A stretch of DNA of 64,000 nucleotides from GCA-003244245 sp052390115 (lineage in GTDB: Bacteria; Actinomycetota; Actinomycetes; Mycobacteriales; Pseudonocardiaceae): NCBI GenBank assembly GCA_052390115.1, contig JBQTHE010000033.1:51984-115983 (forward strand). Direction: 5' to 3'. The position numbers and the translations under genes are program-made. Positions 45,001 through 53,645 of this stretch are shown here, in pieces. The notes under the pieces were generated by a model. The model worked only from the letters and a program-made list of their open reading frames with translations, ran no database searches and had not been told where the DNA came from. The number at the start of each line of letters is the position of its first letter. Positions within the stretch are counted from its first letter, which is position 1.

Positions 45001-48000
45001 CCGCTACCGAACAGCTGCGAGGTGAGCTCGACCGCGCCGAGAAAATCAGCCGCGACGAGCTGTCCACGACCGCCGCACAGCTCAGCGCAGAGCTGCGTCG
45101 GGCGCGTCTGCAGAACGAGGTCTCCGAAGAACAGGACGGTGAGCTCACCAGCCTGCTCGCGGACGCGAACGCGGGCGGCTCCAACCTGCCTCGCCGCGAC
45201 CTTGCCACCGTCCGTAAGGAGCTCACCGCAGTCGCCGAGCTTCTCCCGGACTACCGCGAGCAGGCCGGGCACCGCCTCACCGCACGCCTGGACCGGCTCG
45301 GACGCCGTGACGACATCGAGCACATCAAGCGCCTCATCGAAGCCGGCGAGCTGTCGACCGCCGAGGAGCTGATCTACTACAGCGAGATCGGGCAGCCGAT
45401 GCCGACGCTGCAGAGCCCGCGCACCGATCTCGCCGACTTCTTCCCCTCGGTCCCGCTAGCCCTTCCAGATGGAATCACCGACGACGTCATCGCGGCCGTC
45501 CGCGCTGGCCAGATGTACGCGGGCACGCGTGTCCTGGACTTCTCCGCGCTGTCCAGCGAGGCGCGCGAAGATGCCGCTGGCGCCCTGCTGGCGTGGCGGA
45601 CGCTGCGGACCACGCCGGCCGGAGGAAGGGCTCGCATCCGCAGCGGAGAGGCGCTCCTTCCCGTGCTGCGCCTGATCGGTGTCGAAGCACGCGGCGCCGC
45701 CAAGGACCTCGACCTGCAGAAGAGCAAGGATCGGCGCTTTTGGGAGGTCGGATCGGTCACGATCAACGGCAAGGCGATGGTGCCCGCGTTCGGCAGCAAG
45801 CTCGGCGGGAGACTGCGCACCCTGCTTGTCTGGGGTGAGCCGACTGAGGAACTGCTCCTGTCATACGCTGACCACGACAGGTCCGGCGAGAGCCTCCTGG
45901 TGCTCTACTTCGGCACGCTGAGCCCCGACGCCCGCCGCAAGATCGCACGTCGGGCCTTGCGGACCGCCGCCCCCGTCGTTGTCCTCGACGACGCCGCCAT
46001 GGCCTACCTGGCCGCGCACGGCGACCGTCAGTTCGACGCAACGATGGCCATCACGCAGCCTTTCAGCAACGTCAACCCCTACGTGCGCGTCAAGCGCGGC
46101 CCCGTCTCGCCCGAGATGTTCTACGGGCGAACGGCTGAGCGGAACAGTGTCCTCGACGTCGACGGCACACAGTTGATCTTTGGGGGTCGTGGTTTGGGGA
46201 AGTCTGCCCTCCTGCGCTCCTCAGCGGAGCAGTTCGAGACCGAGACCGACCGGCTCGCCCTCTACCTGGACCTGAACACGATCGGCATCGGCCCGACCGC
46301 GCTTACCCCGGATGCACTCTGGGACACGCTGCTGCGTGAGCTCATTAAGCGCGACGTCATCACGGTAAAGTCGACCGGCCGGTCCCGCCGCCGCACCGAG
46401 GACACCCATGAGGCTGTCCGGGCTGGCATCCTGTCATGGTTGGAAGCGGACAGCCGCCGACGCCTGCTTGTCCTCCTCGACGAGAGCGACCGCTTCTTCG
46501 AATCTGACGCACCCAACTTCCTGCAGACCAACCGCCTCAAGGAGATCGGCCAATCCAGCGAGGGCCGCGCGAAGGTCGTGTTCGCAGGTCTGCACACCGT
46601 GCAGCGGTTCGCCAAGGCGAACAACAACGTGCCGTTCAGCCACCTCGGACGACCGACTGCCATCGGCCCACTATCCCCGCAGTTCGCTTACAACCTCGTT
46701 GTCAAGCCGATGGAAGCACTCGGTTATGTCTTCGACCAGGACAACGACCTCGTCAACCGCATCCTCGGGTACTGCTCCTACCAGCCATTCCTGCTGCAGA
46801 TGTTCGCCCACCGGCTCATCGAGGTCGTCCTTGAGCGTCGCCGCGGAGGCATCGACGAGAGTGCGCCCCCGTACCGCGTCACTCGCGTTGACGTTGAGAG
46901 CGTCGAGTCCGACCCGCATTTGCGGACCGACATCACCTCAGCCTTTCGCGACACGCTGAACCTCGACGCCCGCTACAACGTCATCGCGAACGTCCTGGCC
47001 CACAACGCGCACGAGAACGGCATGGACGACCGCCTCAACGACGTCGCACTCCGCAATGAGTGCCTCACGTGGTGGCCCGACGGCTTCAGCCGGCTGTCCG
47101 TCGAACACTTCCGCTCCTACCTGTATGAGATGGTCGGCCTCGGCGTGCTCGCACCCAACACCGGCACGGGCTGGCACCTGCGCTCCCCGAACGTGCTCCG
47201 CATGATCGGGCCGCCGGACGACGTCGTGGCCGAGCTCGTCTCGGCAGCGAGCGCGTCCGTGCCCGAGTCGTTCATCGCGCTCGAGACCAGGCCACTGATG
47301 TCGACTGGCCACTGCAGCCCGCTGACTGCCGCCCAGATCGACGACCTGCTGGGCGACCACACTACGCAGACCCGGCTCGTGTTGGGCAGTAAGGCGACCG
47401 GTGTCGCTGACGTGTTCGGCGCCGTCACCGAGATCGCCGAATCGCTCGGCAGCCGATACCAGCTCGCGACGCCGAGGGGGTTCGGAGCGTTCAAGGACGA
47501 GCTTGTCGCCGGCAAGCCCGGCGAGCGCCGCATCGTCATGTCGGAGCTCTTCAATGTAGCCCTGGAAACGTGCACAACCAGTGTCGACCATGCCCTCAAA
47601 GACCGTCCCAGCAGACCCGGCGTCACCCGGTCGGCCATCCTGATCGCCGGACCAGACAGCATCCGGTGGTGGCAGACCGTTTTGAGCAGCTCCGGCCCTC
47701 GAGGCCTCGACGTCACGACGCTCACACGCTACGACGCGCGGACTCTCAAGGTATGGTCGCTGACTACGGGCAAGTTTACGACCGAGGACAAGCGGGCCAG
47801 GCTCCTGCGCGTCACCGGGGGTTGGCCCGCCCTTGTGGAAATGGTCGCTGCGCGGCCCGACTCCCTCGGAGACGAGCACTCTGCCCTCGCCGATATCCAG
47901 GCGTGGCTGGCCACGCCAACGGGCGCAGCCACGTTCTGCGACATGACCGGCCTAGTTGTCGCCCCCGACGTCGAGAGCGTTTTCAGCGAACTCATCGGCC

Positions 48001-48206
48001 TGCTCGACCAGGGCGGAACAATCGGAGATGTCGTCGACGCGGTCGCGATGGCAGCACCGCACGTCGACGTGAACGCCATGGTCGAAGTCCTGCTCGCCCT
48101 CGGCGTACTCGCGCCCGCATCCGATGAAAAGTACCGATGCGACCCGATTGTCGTCTCGTGCTGGCCACATCGACACCGACTACTGGTCGAAACATCGCCG
48201 GACTGA
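42021..48206 (+). CDS. giant STAND/ORC-like P-loop ATPase (protein C)
   Basis: This 2061-residue protein starts at ATG 42021 with AAGGA seven bases upstream, 107 bp after protein B. The first 1350 residues are mostly helical, rich in Ala, Glu and Arg, with coiled-coil-like stretches and no recognised catalytic domain. Near residue 1375 FYGRTAERN leads into an ATPase domain with Walker A GGRGLGKS (1388-1395), Walker B LLVLLDESD (about 1483) and a winged-helix-type continuation, as in the ATPase_2/ORC-Cdc6-like branch of AAA/STAND proteins. The C-terminal 400 residues hold a second alpha/beta region (SAILIAGPDSIRWWQTVLSS) and a helical end. Such proteins often act as sensors or loaders. The partner genes suggest it controls the helicase-nuclease. 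Confidence 0.84.
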   Translation: MRRPQQPEPVPSPDYQVRGDNDGPLPASLEQMEALQHFGDVLNMLPDPIAACVDDLTDDDVRRMLRSLSLRYRGYVLDSLNMPRMQPRNVSERLGADVRGALGRARPAYRREVLTILTSSAWEQLVSAVARRYAEHPQHDFGPLEDRWHGSVLRSTVWANLQASIDSAYVWQWAAEQSWWLPAGLSSIHGDQVRAAARDVVALQDGRSPSFAADHTNVTVSVDERDGLDDDVDEATDDAEVDHDLAPRIATMSTGDVATEPAAAQQEEAPWPTISAASDTASANAAMSLAHSSPAEAEIAASELVETNLDELAGAVEQLTAAVAVVREHAATAVLAQLTAGGRPHDVDLAALTRLAAQFDSVAGALEAAGEQVSALTVAAVYDSLNRLRATRAAAHIYQQQQQRLSRLLTLTQRVYNETVAVQVETVAESVRALLATEIWDPADHESADALDELSRIVEIDPGAAGIDMAELADMQTRAMARLPVALVMSAVTGQLRFSDEVAPTLTAAPDHASTIPLQSISLAATGTGDAAHTPPELSQDEPAPEPTSNPVASPDTARTDAYGDLDNTIPGEPSGAERIVADRAKIGALISGQRYGTAAVVADRFGFDDAFHRILTVAALADAARSETGPCASALLELLNELSSDDITENGVTCLLAVPALLRAAIVTGQPAAGALLTDISSRLESNLGAVAAEIGRRAVSNIFAGGALRRLLSDVPALERRVTEAQDSARAFNRTRRLRFARATDIAKRWLAHDGLLGTMLEAAANNDIKAATETAATMVRLSDPSEINRELDTIDRTLRGRGGKPLDGAGRHDLVNLVTEVRRPISAWVEAVLAVAEHQRNSGNSWAAQELSDMRTAVLARADAVLDALEENATDPLLAAAARAAASSLPVTFALLDGDASLSISEPPAALVLTGELLKVEGATVQPDLGNVALPEHVGTDTVLAAVERPWDGAVRSQVRGENYHTARYILDLAATGQLPGCGNGAHPTAAATEQLRGELDRAEKISRDELSTTAAQLSAELRRARLQNEVSEEQDGELTSLLADANAGGSNLPRRDLATVRKELTAVAELLPDYREQAGHRLTARLDRLGRRDDIEHIKRLIEAGELSTAEELIYYSEIGQPMPTLQSPRTDLADFFPSVPLALPDGITDDVIAAVRAGQMYAGTRVLDFSALSSEAREDAAGALLAWRTLRTTPAGGRARIRSGEALLPVLRLIGVEARGAAKDLDLQKSKDRRFWEVGSVTINGKAMVPAFGSKLGGRLRTLLVWGEPTEELLLSYADHDRSGESLLVLYFGTLSPDARRKIARRALRTAAPVVVLDDAAMAYLAAHGDRQFDATMAITQPFSNVNPYVRVKRGPVSPEMFYGRTAERNSVLDVDGTQLIFGGRGLGKSALLRSSAEQFETETDRLALYLDLNTIGIGPTALTPDALWDTLLRELIKRDVITVKSTGRSRRRTEDTHEAVRAGILSWLEADSRRRLLVLLDESDRFFESDAPNFLQTNRLKEIGQSSEGRAKVVFAGLHTVQRFAKANNNVPFSHLGRPTAIGPLSPQFAYNLVVKPMEALGYVFDQDNDLVNRILGYCSYQPFLLQMFAHRLIEVVLERRRGGIDESAPPYRVTRVDVESVESDPHLRTDITSAFRDTLNLDARYNVIANVLAHNAHENGMDDRLNDVALRNECLTWWPDGFSRLSVEHFRSYLYEMVGLGVLAPNTGTGWHLRSPNVLRMIGPPDDVVAELVSAASASVPESFIALETRPLMSTGHCSPLTAAQIDDLLGDHTTQTRLVLGSKATGVADVFGAVTEIAESLGSRYQLATPRGFGAFKDELVAGKPGERRIVMSELFNVALETCTTSVDHALKDRPSRPGVTRSAILIAGPDSIRWWQTVLSSSGPRGLDVTTLTRYDARTLKVWSLTTGKFTTEDKRARLLRVTGGWPALVEMVAARPDSLGDEHSALADIQAWLATPTGAATFCDMTGLVVAPDVESVFSELIGLLDQGGTIGDVVDAVAMAAPHVDVNAMVEVLLALGVLAPASDEKYRCDPIVVSCWPHRHRLLVETSPD

Positions 48207-48554
48207 TCGGCATCGCGGCTTCGGCGCGTCGATGTACAAGGATCTTCTGGCCTGATATTCTTCTGCCGGTTTGCGCTAGTGACATATGGTGCGCCACCAG
48301 AGACTCGAACCCGCTCATTAAGAGTCGCGAGTTCACCCATTCAGGGGAACATTACCTGGGACTTTGCCTGCAGTGGTTTCGCCGCGGAGGCACCAGCGGG
48401 CCTCAAAGGACCCAGGTTAATGGACAGCCTAATGAACAAGATCCACAAGAGCCGCGCGCATGCCCGGGTACCTGGCCGTCCCCGACCGATCCGCAGTGAG
48501 ACAGGCGGTGAGGCAGCAACCCCCTCCCAGGGCACATGCCTTTACTCTTGCACC
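48207..48554. other. spacer after the operon, with a tRNA-like remnant
   Basis: About 350 bp following protein C. The tRNA-Lys-like fragment at 48287-48326 is the only recognisable feature. An open plus frame from 48279 reads through the remnant and is probably not coding there. Confidence 0.5.
48287..48326 (-). pseudogene. tRNA-Lys(CTT)-like 3' fragment
   Basis: On the minus strand the segment reads GACTCTTAAT (anticodon-arm-like, CTT), a GGTTCGAGTC T loop and TGGTGGCGCACCA, an acceptor end with encoded CCA as in actinobacterial tRNA-Lys. The 5' half is missing and the variable region is shortened, so it cannot be a functional tRNA. It resembles an attachment-site remnant left by a second integrative element that targeted tRNA-Lys. 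Confidence 0.6.
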
Positions 48555-48884
48555 ATGGCTCCGACCTGCGAGGAGGCAGAAAATCCAGGCAAGGCGGATC
48601 AGCGCTCACCACCCCAAGAACAGCCGCTTCGGCCGCCCGAGTGGGGTGCACCTGTCTGCCTCATTCGAGACTCCGTCCCGGTCAGATCAGCGCGCAGGGA
48701 CCCATCACAACCCAGGTTGCTACTCGAAGAGAGCGACGCCTACTCGTTCGAGGAGTTCGTGCTGGAGTGGTTGAAGCCGTACATGAAGATTGATGTGGAA
48801 ATGCTAGCGAGAGACAGTGAGATCGAGCTATACGTGGCCGAGACCGAGGATGGTGGAGTGTTCGTGTTTGATACGAGAGGATAG
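48555..48884 (+). CDS. hypothetical acidic protein
   Basis: From ATG 48555 a 109-residue frame ends LARDSEIELYVAETEDGGVFVFDTRG after EESDAYSFEEFVLEWLKPY. The C-terminal 60 residues look like a compact alpha/beta domain with charged helices; the first 45 are Pro/Arg-rich and unconvincing. I do not recognise the family, and the ribosome site is poor. The gene may start later or be a fragment of a larger one. Confidence 0.4.
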   Translation: MAPTCEEAENPGKADQRSPPQEQPLRPPEWGAPVCLIRDSVPVRSARRDPSQPRLLLEESDAYSFEEFVLEWLKPYMKIDVEMLARDSEIELYVAETEDGGVFVFDTRG

Positions 48885-49101
48885 TGGCGGCGGGAAAGAG
48901 TAAATGCAGTGTGGCCTGAATAAGACATCACACTACTTTTGTTCGCGCGCCGAATCATCACATGCTTTCATAGGGACGGTAGATACCGCCACAGGGTGAT
49001 AGACACCTGTCACAGGTGACTGGAACGCCAGGGTGAAACTCTCCACCAAGCTTTCGCTTTAACTCCTTCATTTGCATGCTGACAGATGAGATCCGCGCAT
49101 C
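48885..49101. other. spacer before the IS3 element, nothing seen
   Basis: About 217 bp between the hypothetical gene and the left end of the IS3 element. No coding frame, RNA or clear repeat is visible. Confidence 0.4.
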
Positions 49102-49132
49102 TGAACCGCCCCGGCTTCGATAGAGGCCGGGT

Positions 49133-49966
49133 TCATATCTTCTCGGCAAGCGTAGCAGGCTTGTTCTGTCTGTAGTAGGCGGCCTCATATTCTGCAAGTG
49201 GTACGTTGTCACAGGCGCTGTGGAGTCGCCGATGGTTGTACCAATCGACCCACTCCGCGGTGGCTAACTCCAAGTCATCGATTGTCTTCCATGGACCTTT
49301 CGGTCGGACCAGCTCCGTCTTGTACAGTCCGATCACCGATTCGGCAAGAGCGTTATCGTAGGAATCTCCGGTCGTGCCGACGGAGCAGTGTGCGCCGGCT
49401 TCGACGAGTCGATCGGTGTAGCGAATGGAGGTATACTGTGATCCGCGATCGGAGTGATGCACCAGATTGTCCAGCCGCTCGTTACGTGCCCAGATAGCCA
49501 TCTGGAGAGCATCGAGGGGAAGGTCGGTCGTCATCGTGCGCGCGGTTCTCCAACCGACGATGCGGCGAGAGAAGACGTCGATGGCAAACGCCGTGTACAC
49601 GGTGCCTGACCAGGTTGAGCAGTAGGTGAAATCCGCCACCCACAGCCGGTTCGGCTCGCTGGCCTTGAATTGTCTTTTCACCAAATCCGGAGCTCGTTTT
49701 GCCGAGGGGTCGGGCATGGTAGTGCGGCGGGTCTTACCTCGAACGGCGCCGGTCAGGCCGAGTTGGCGCATCAGTCGCTCCACCGTGCAGCGTGCCACGT
49801 CGATGCCCTCGCGGCGCAGTTGGTGCCATACCTTCCGGGCGCCGTATACGCCATAGTTCTCGGTGTGCACGCGCTGAATCTCCACCTTGAGTTGTTCATC
49901 ACGCATTGCCCGGGCCGAGGGCGGCCGCTTCGTCGCTGCATAGTACGATGATGGAGCAATCTGCAA
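49133..49966 (-). CDS. IS3-family transposase OrfB (DDE integrase domain)
   Basis: The 277-residue frame has the IS3 helical N-terminus (HTENYGVYGARKVWHQLRRE) and the catalytic triad in VADFTY (D), HHSDRGSQYTS (D) and DNALAESVIGLYKTE (E). It carries out the cut-and-join reactions of transposition. The frame stays open upstream of 49966 toward orfA in the -1 frame, so the active enzyme is probably an OrfAB fusion made by programmed frameshifting. All key residues are present, so it may be active. Confidence 0.92.
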   Translation of the reverse strand: MQIAPSSYYAATKRPPSARAMRDEQLKVEIQRVHTENYGVYGARKVWHQLRREGIDVARCTVERLMRQLGLTGAVRGKTRRTTMPDPSAKRAPDLVKRQFKASEPNRLWVADFTYCSTWSGTVYTAFAIDVFSRRIVGWRTARTMTTDLPLDALQMAIWARNERLDNLVHHSDRGSQYTSIRYTDRLVEAGAHCSVGTTGDSYDNALAESVIGLYKTELVRPKGPWKTIDDLELATAEWVDWYNHRRLHSACDNVPLAEYEAAYYRQNKPATLAEKI

Positions 49967-50022
49967 TTCCGCGCAGACCGGCTCGACCCCAAACGACTCT
50001 TTCTGGCTATCGATAAACTTGA

Positions 50023-50343
50023 CTACTTCGGCAGTCGCGGGTCGAGCTCCCGCGCAAAGAAAGCCGACGCCGCCTTCAGTATCTCATTCGACCGACGCAG
50101 CTCACGATTTTCCCGTTCCAGCTCCGCGATCCGCGCGGCGTCCGCACTCGTGGTCCCGGGCCGATTCCCCTCATCGATGTCGACCTGCTTCACCCACGAC
50201 CGAAGTGACTGATCGCCAATTCCCAGCCGTCGTGCAACCTCAGGAATCACACCCTGGCTGTTGCCCCGTTCACGACGAATCTGAAACACCAGACGAACAG
50301 CACGGTCACGCAACTCCTCCGGATACTTCTTCGATGCGGGCAT
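50023..50343 (-). CDS. IS3-family OrfA (helix-turn-helix, leucine zipper)
   Basis: The 106-residue protein has the IS3 OrfA layout: YPEELRDRAVRLVFQIRRE with an HTH (VARRLGIGDQSLRSWVKQVD), then a coiled coil ARIAELERENRELRRSNEIL and the end KAASAFFARELDP. It binds the IS ends and, fused to OrfB by -1 frameshifting near 50023, forms the transposase. The start ATG at 50343 lies 27 bp inside the right inverted repeat. Confidence 0.9.
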   Translation of the reverse strand: MPASKKYPEELRDRAVRLVFQIRRERGNSQGVIPEVARRLGIGDQSLRSWVKQVDIDEGNRPGTTSADAARIAELERENRELRRSNEILKAASAFFARELDPRLPK

Positions 50344-50394
50344 GGCTCAATCCTCTCATAGGATCAGAGCCTCTATGAAACCCGGGACGGTTCA

Positions 50395-51143
50395 GGCTCA
50401 GCGCTGGCGGCCAATCGGGTGCGCGTGTAAGGCTAGGGCCTCGCGACTGAACAGGTCAACCTCGGACAGACGCGTTTCGTTCATCTTGTCTGGTCCAGGC
50501 CAAGAAGCCACTTGACACTGCGTACACCATCCATTTGGCATCGCGAATCTTTTCTGCCATGCGCATCACCCCTTTCCGAACCTTATTCACCAGCTTTCGA
50601 CATGTTCTGAGGATGTCATCTAGCATGCACAGTGAGATCGCCAGAAATGCGATGAGGTGCGCTGGACTGGTAACACAGCCGCCATTGGAATCGAACCAGG
50701 CGCTAGACCCAGACCACACAAGGTGACCACTATTGACGAGTGAATGAAGTATACCATGTGGTTCAGGAAGCGTTACCCGCGAGGTAGGAGGAACCGACTT
50801 ACATGGCTGCTGGTCGCTGCACCACCATGCCGCCATATTGTTGTACTCAGTTAAACCTAGTGAGGAGCTCCGGGCACGCCATGAGCTGCTTGGCAGCTTC
50901 TTGTGCTCCACTCGCGAGTGTACTTCGCCATGTAGGAGGAGGACCTTGGCACGCCCAGCCAGGCTTGTCGGCTATGGCTGATTTGGGGCGGCGTTGCACT
51001 GCCCGTCTGCCTGACCGTGGCTGACAGATAGGGCAGCTTGTCGAATTCGTCAGCCTAGATCCACCGTACGGTCTCTGATAAAAGCACAACGGTCCAGCGC
51101 TTGTTGATTCGCAGCCCGTGTCGTGGCTACTCGCGGATTCGGA
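50395..51143. other. gene-poor region, nothing convincing seen
   Basis: About 750 bp between the IS3 right end and the AlbA_2 gene. A 151-codon minus-strand frame (50456-50911) has no recognisable domain or ribosome site and is probably not real. The DNA is lower in GC than its neighbours and looks like decayed accessory sequence. Confidence 0.45.
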
Positions 51144-52397
51144 TCAGATCTTCTCCTGGATCTCGGCCGGGTTAGTATACGGGAAGAGATAGCTGCGTAG
51201 GCCCATTCCTCGGGCGAGGTCCCCGAGTAGTGTCTCGACGATCTCGTTCGTCCGGTCGGCGAGGTCTTCCGTTGAGGCTGTACTCGTTCGGCTGTACTCG
51301 GCCGATTGGAAGGGACTCGGCTGGAAATCCCAGTGGTCTTCGTGAAACGCATGAAGAGGTAGCTGACCCGCGATACCACTGAGATATACCCCGACGTTCC
51401 AGAGTCCCGAATAGCTCAGGTACGACTTTCCGAGATGTGCCGCTAACGCAAGGGTTTGGTGGACAATCTCCATGATGAAGTTGGACGGGATGCCGATCCG
51501 ATCTCCGTCCCGGCCGTACGGACGAGTGCCCTGGCCGCTTGCGACCTGGACAGAGCCGCCGTCGGTGAGCAGCAGGTAGAGCATTGCCCTCTCAGGCGGT
51601 GGGTCGGCGGAGAGCGGCCATGACGTCAGAGTCAGTCCGTCCGGGTGGTCCACCTTGTGCATGAGTGACTCGAGCGACGGGCCCCACTGTGGGCGGAATG
51701 ACAGCGAACCGGTGACCAGTTGCCTAAGATGCTGGCTCGTCGCCACGTCGGTCAGGGGCGGTCGCGCAAGGCTGACAGCAGGTTCGGCCATGATGCGTAG
51801 GTGGCCGTATTGGCGCTCGGCTGGGCCGGGCAGGGGACTGAACTCTAGCGATCTTAGCTTCTCAACAAAGTTGTCACGCCGACCCCGGCGCTCCATCATC
51901 AGCCGACTGACCTCGACGTCGAGCAGATGACGCTTACCGGTAGCACTGCGGCCCCAGTACTTCCCGTCGACCATATGCGGAGCGCTCGCCGAGGCCGGAA
52001 CCGTCACCAGCAGGACCGCCCGGGTCGGGTCGGCGGTGTTGACGATCGGCGGTACGAACTGGACGTTCAGTGGCGGCTGGATGCGCGTTGACCCCGCGAT
52101 CTGGTCGATTCTGCTCTTCAACCCCTCCATGTCGTCCGCTGTGCCGACGATGTGCGCGGCCTTCGTGCCCGGGTCCTTCACCCCGACCGTCAGCACGCCA
52201 CCATCGACGCTGAGGGACGCAAGATCCCGCGCCAGTTCGAGGTTCGCCGCAGGAGAACTCGCCGGGATCGCGGCCTTCAGCTCTACCCATTGCGTTTCGG
52301 TAAGAGTCCCGGTCTCTGCGGCCGCCACTAGGTCGTCCCACTTGCTGATCCGGAGAGGCGGGTTGCCCGGCCCGATGTAGAAGGAGTGCACATCCAT
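51144..52397 (-). CDS. AlbA_2 (Schlafen-like) putative DNA/RNA-binding protein
   Basis: The 417-residue protein starts at ATG 52397 and contains an AlbA_2 domain at about 25-150: ETQWVELKAAIPASSPAANL, ASLSVDGGVLTVGVKDPGTK and GRSATGKRHLLDVEVSRLM. The Glu/Lys of VELK and the GGVL strand are typical. The C-terminal half is unassigned and includes PYGRDGDRIGIPSNFIMEIV. AlbA_2/Schlafen proteins bind nucleic acid, and some are RNases in phage defence. Whether this one cleaves cannot be seen. It lies alone on the minus strand, in the cargo zone right of the IS3 element. Confidence 0.75.
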   Translation of the reverse strand: MDVHSFYIGPGNPPLRISKWDDLVAAAETGTLTETQWVELKAAIPASSPAANLELARDLASLSVDGGVLTVGVKDPGTKAAHIVGTADDMEGLKSRIDQIAGSTRIQPPLNVQFVPPIVNTADPTRAVLLVTVPASASAPHMVDGKYWGRSATGKRHLLDVEVSRLMMERRGRRDNFVEKLRSLEFSPLPGPAERQYGHLRIMAEPAVSLARPPLTDVATSQHLRQLVTGSLSFRPQWGPSLESLMHKVDHPDGLTLTSWPLSADPPPERAMLYLLLTDGGSVQVASGQGTRPYGRDGDRIGIPSNFIMEIVHQTLALAAHLGKSYLSYSGLWNVGVYLSGIAGQLPLHAFHEDHWDFQPSPFQSAEYSRTSTASTEDLADRTNEIVETLLGDLARGMGLRSYLFPYTNPAEIQEKI

Positions 52398-52598
52398 GGC
52401 CGGACACTGTGCCAGGATCGGCTTCCACGCGGCGGTTGGAGCCTGGCACGGTCGTCACTCGACCGGGGAGTGAGTGCTGCGGCCTGCATGACGATTGCGA
52501 GGACCCTGCGTCACGTCAGGCCTGACCTTGGCCCCACCGAGCCTGCTCAGGCAGGCTATCGCCGAATCAAGTAACCGTCATCGTCTGTGGGGACCCCA

Positions 52599-53532
52599 GT
52601 GCTCACCATCACCACCTGGAACGTCGAAAATCTCTTCCGTCCTGGCAGCGACGCTGGTCCGGAGTCAGGGGCGGTCTACAAGGCCAAGCTCAAGGCCCTG
52701 GCCGAAACCATCACCGAGCTGGCCTCCGACGTTCTGGCCGTGCAAGAGGTAGGTTAGCCCGAGGCGCTCGATGATCTGGTGGATCGTCCAGCAACACCTG
52801 GCACACTGCCTTGGCCGATCCAGACGGTCGCGGCATCCGTGTTGGCGTGCTATCCCGCCTGCCGCTCAGCAAACATCGAGCAGGTAGTGGAGTTCCCCGA
52901 AGGCTTGCGGCCCATCCAGGTTGACAACACCGACACCGCGATGAGTGAGATGGGCCGTCCCGTGCTGCGCGTCCGGGTCCAGACTGACGGCACCACGCTG
53001 GACGTCATCTCCTGTCACCTGAAGTCCAAGCTGCTGACCTTCCCGGGCGGACGCTTCAGTCCGGAGGACGAAGACGAGTGAGCCCGCTTCGCCGTCTATG
53101 CCCTCGCCCGCCGGGCAGCTGAAGCAGCTGCCATCCGTGCCTACGCCACCGATCTCCTTGCCGGAGACGGTCAACGCCGCGCCGTCATCGTGGCCGGCGA
53201 CCTCAACGACGAACCGGAGGCAGCCACCACCCAGCTCCTGCACGGCCCACCAGGTTCGGAAATTTGGTACAGGTGCCTTCGACCGCCCAGACGCTGGCGA
53301 TGGGCAACAGCTGTGGAACCTGGCACCGCTCATCCCCGAGGACCAGCGATTCTCCCGTATCTTCCGTGGCCGAGGCGAACTCATCGACCACTTGCTGGTC
53401 TCCCATGTCCTGGTCAAGGCGGTGCAGACCGTGGCTACAGGCGCGATCGAGATACCCTCCATCACCGACCAACCCACCGAGCGGCGGGGACGAACCGGGA
53501 TCGGATCATCGGCCGGTGGTGGGGCGGTTTGA
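52599..53532 (+). pseudogene. exonuclease/endonuclease/phosphatase-family gene, decayed
   Basis: The 5' part from GTG 52599 reads LTITTWNVENLFRPGSDAG to DVLAVQEVG, the classic EEP start (WNVxN ... QEV), then hits TAG near 52757. Family sequence resumes in other frames: GRGIRVGVLSRLPLS (about 52830), SEMGRPVLRVRVQT to SCHLKSK (about 52950-53030), a stop at about 53079, then RAVIVAGDLNDEPEAATTQL (about 53170), a frameshift near 53260, and RGELIDHLLVSHVL (about 53372) near the end. Motifs GDLND and IDH(L)LVS are those of metal-dependent nucleases. At least two stops and two shifts mark a pseudogene. Confidence 0.88.
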
Positions 53533-53645
53533 CCTTGGCTGACACGCAACGGCTGGGTCGAGAACCCGGGCGGTGTGAGGCTGTGGGAACATGTGTTCGA
53601 CGCTCCGACCGTCGGGGCGTAGATATCGAGATTAGGAAGCTCTGT

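Larger units (their letters stand above)
49102..50394 (-). mobile_element. IS3-family insertion sequence, 1293 bp
   Basis: The ends are imperfect inverted repeats of about 25 bp: TGAACCGCCCCGGCTTCGAT (left, 49102 on) against TGAACCGTCCCGGGTTTCAT (right, ending 50394, read on the minus strand), each followed by AGAGG. Between them are orfA and orfB in the two-frame IS3 arrangement. Bases flanking the ends do not show an obvious 3-4 bp target duplication, so the copy may be old or flanked by a deletion. Confidence 0.9.

Noticed and set aside
33350..48206. Assigning the operon to the Dpd, BREX or DISARM systems
   Set aside because: The hallmark partners (TGT-like DpdA, PglZ, BrxC, methylases, DISARM helicase) are absent; only generic helicase and ATPase features are shared.
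48279..48554. 5' part of a 201-codon frame
   Set aside because: Its start reads through the tRNA-Lys-like remnant, so only the 3' portion could be coding.
50456..50911. 151-codon minus frame right of the IS3
   Set aside because: No ribosome site, no domain, and odd composition (Cys/Trp-rich); probably random.
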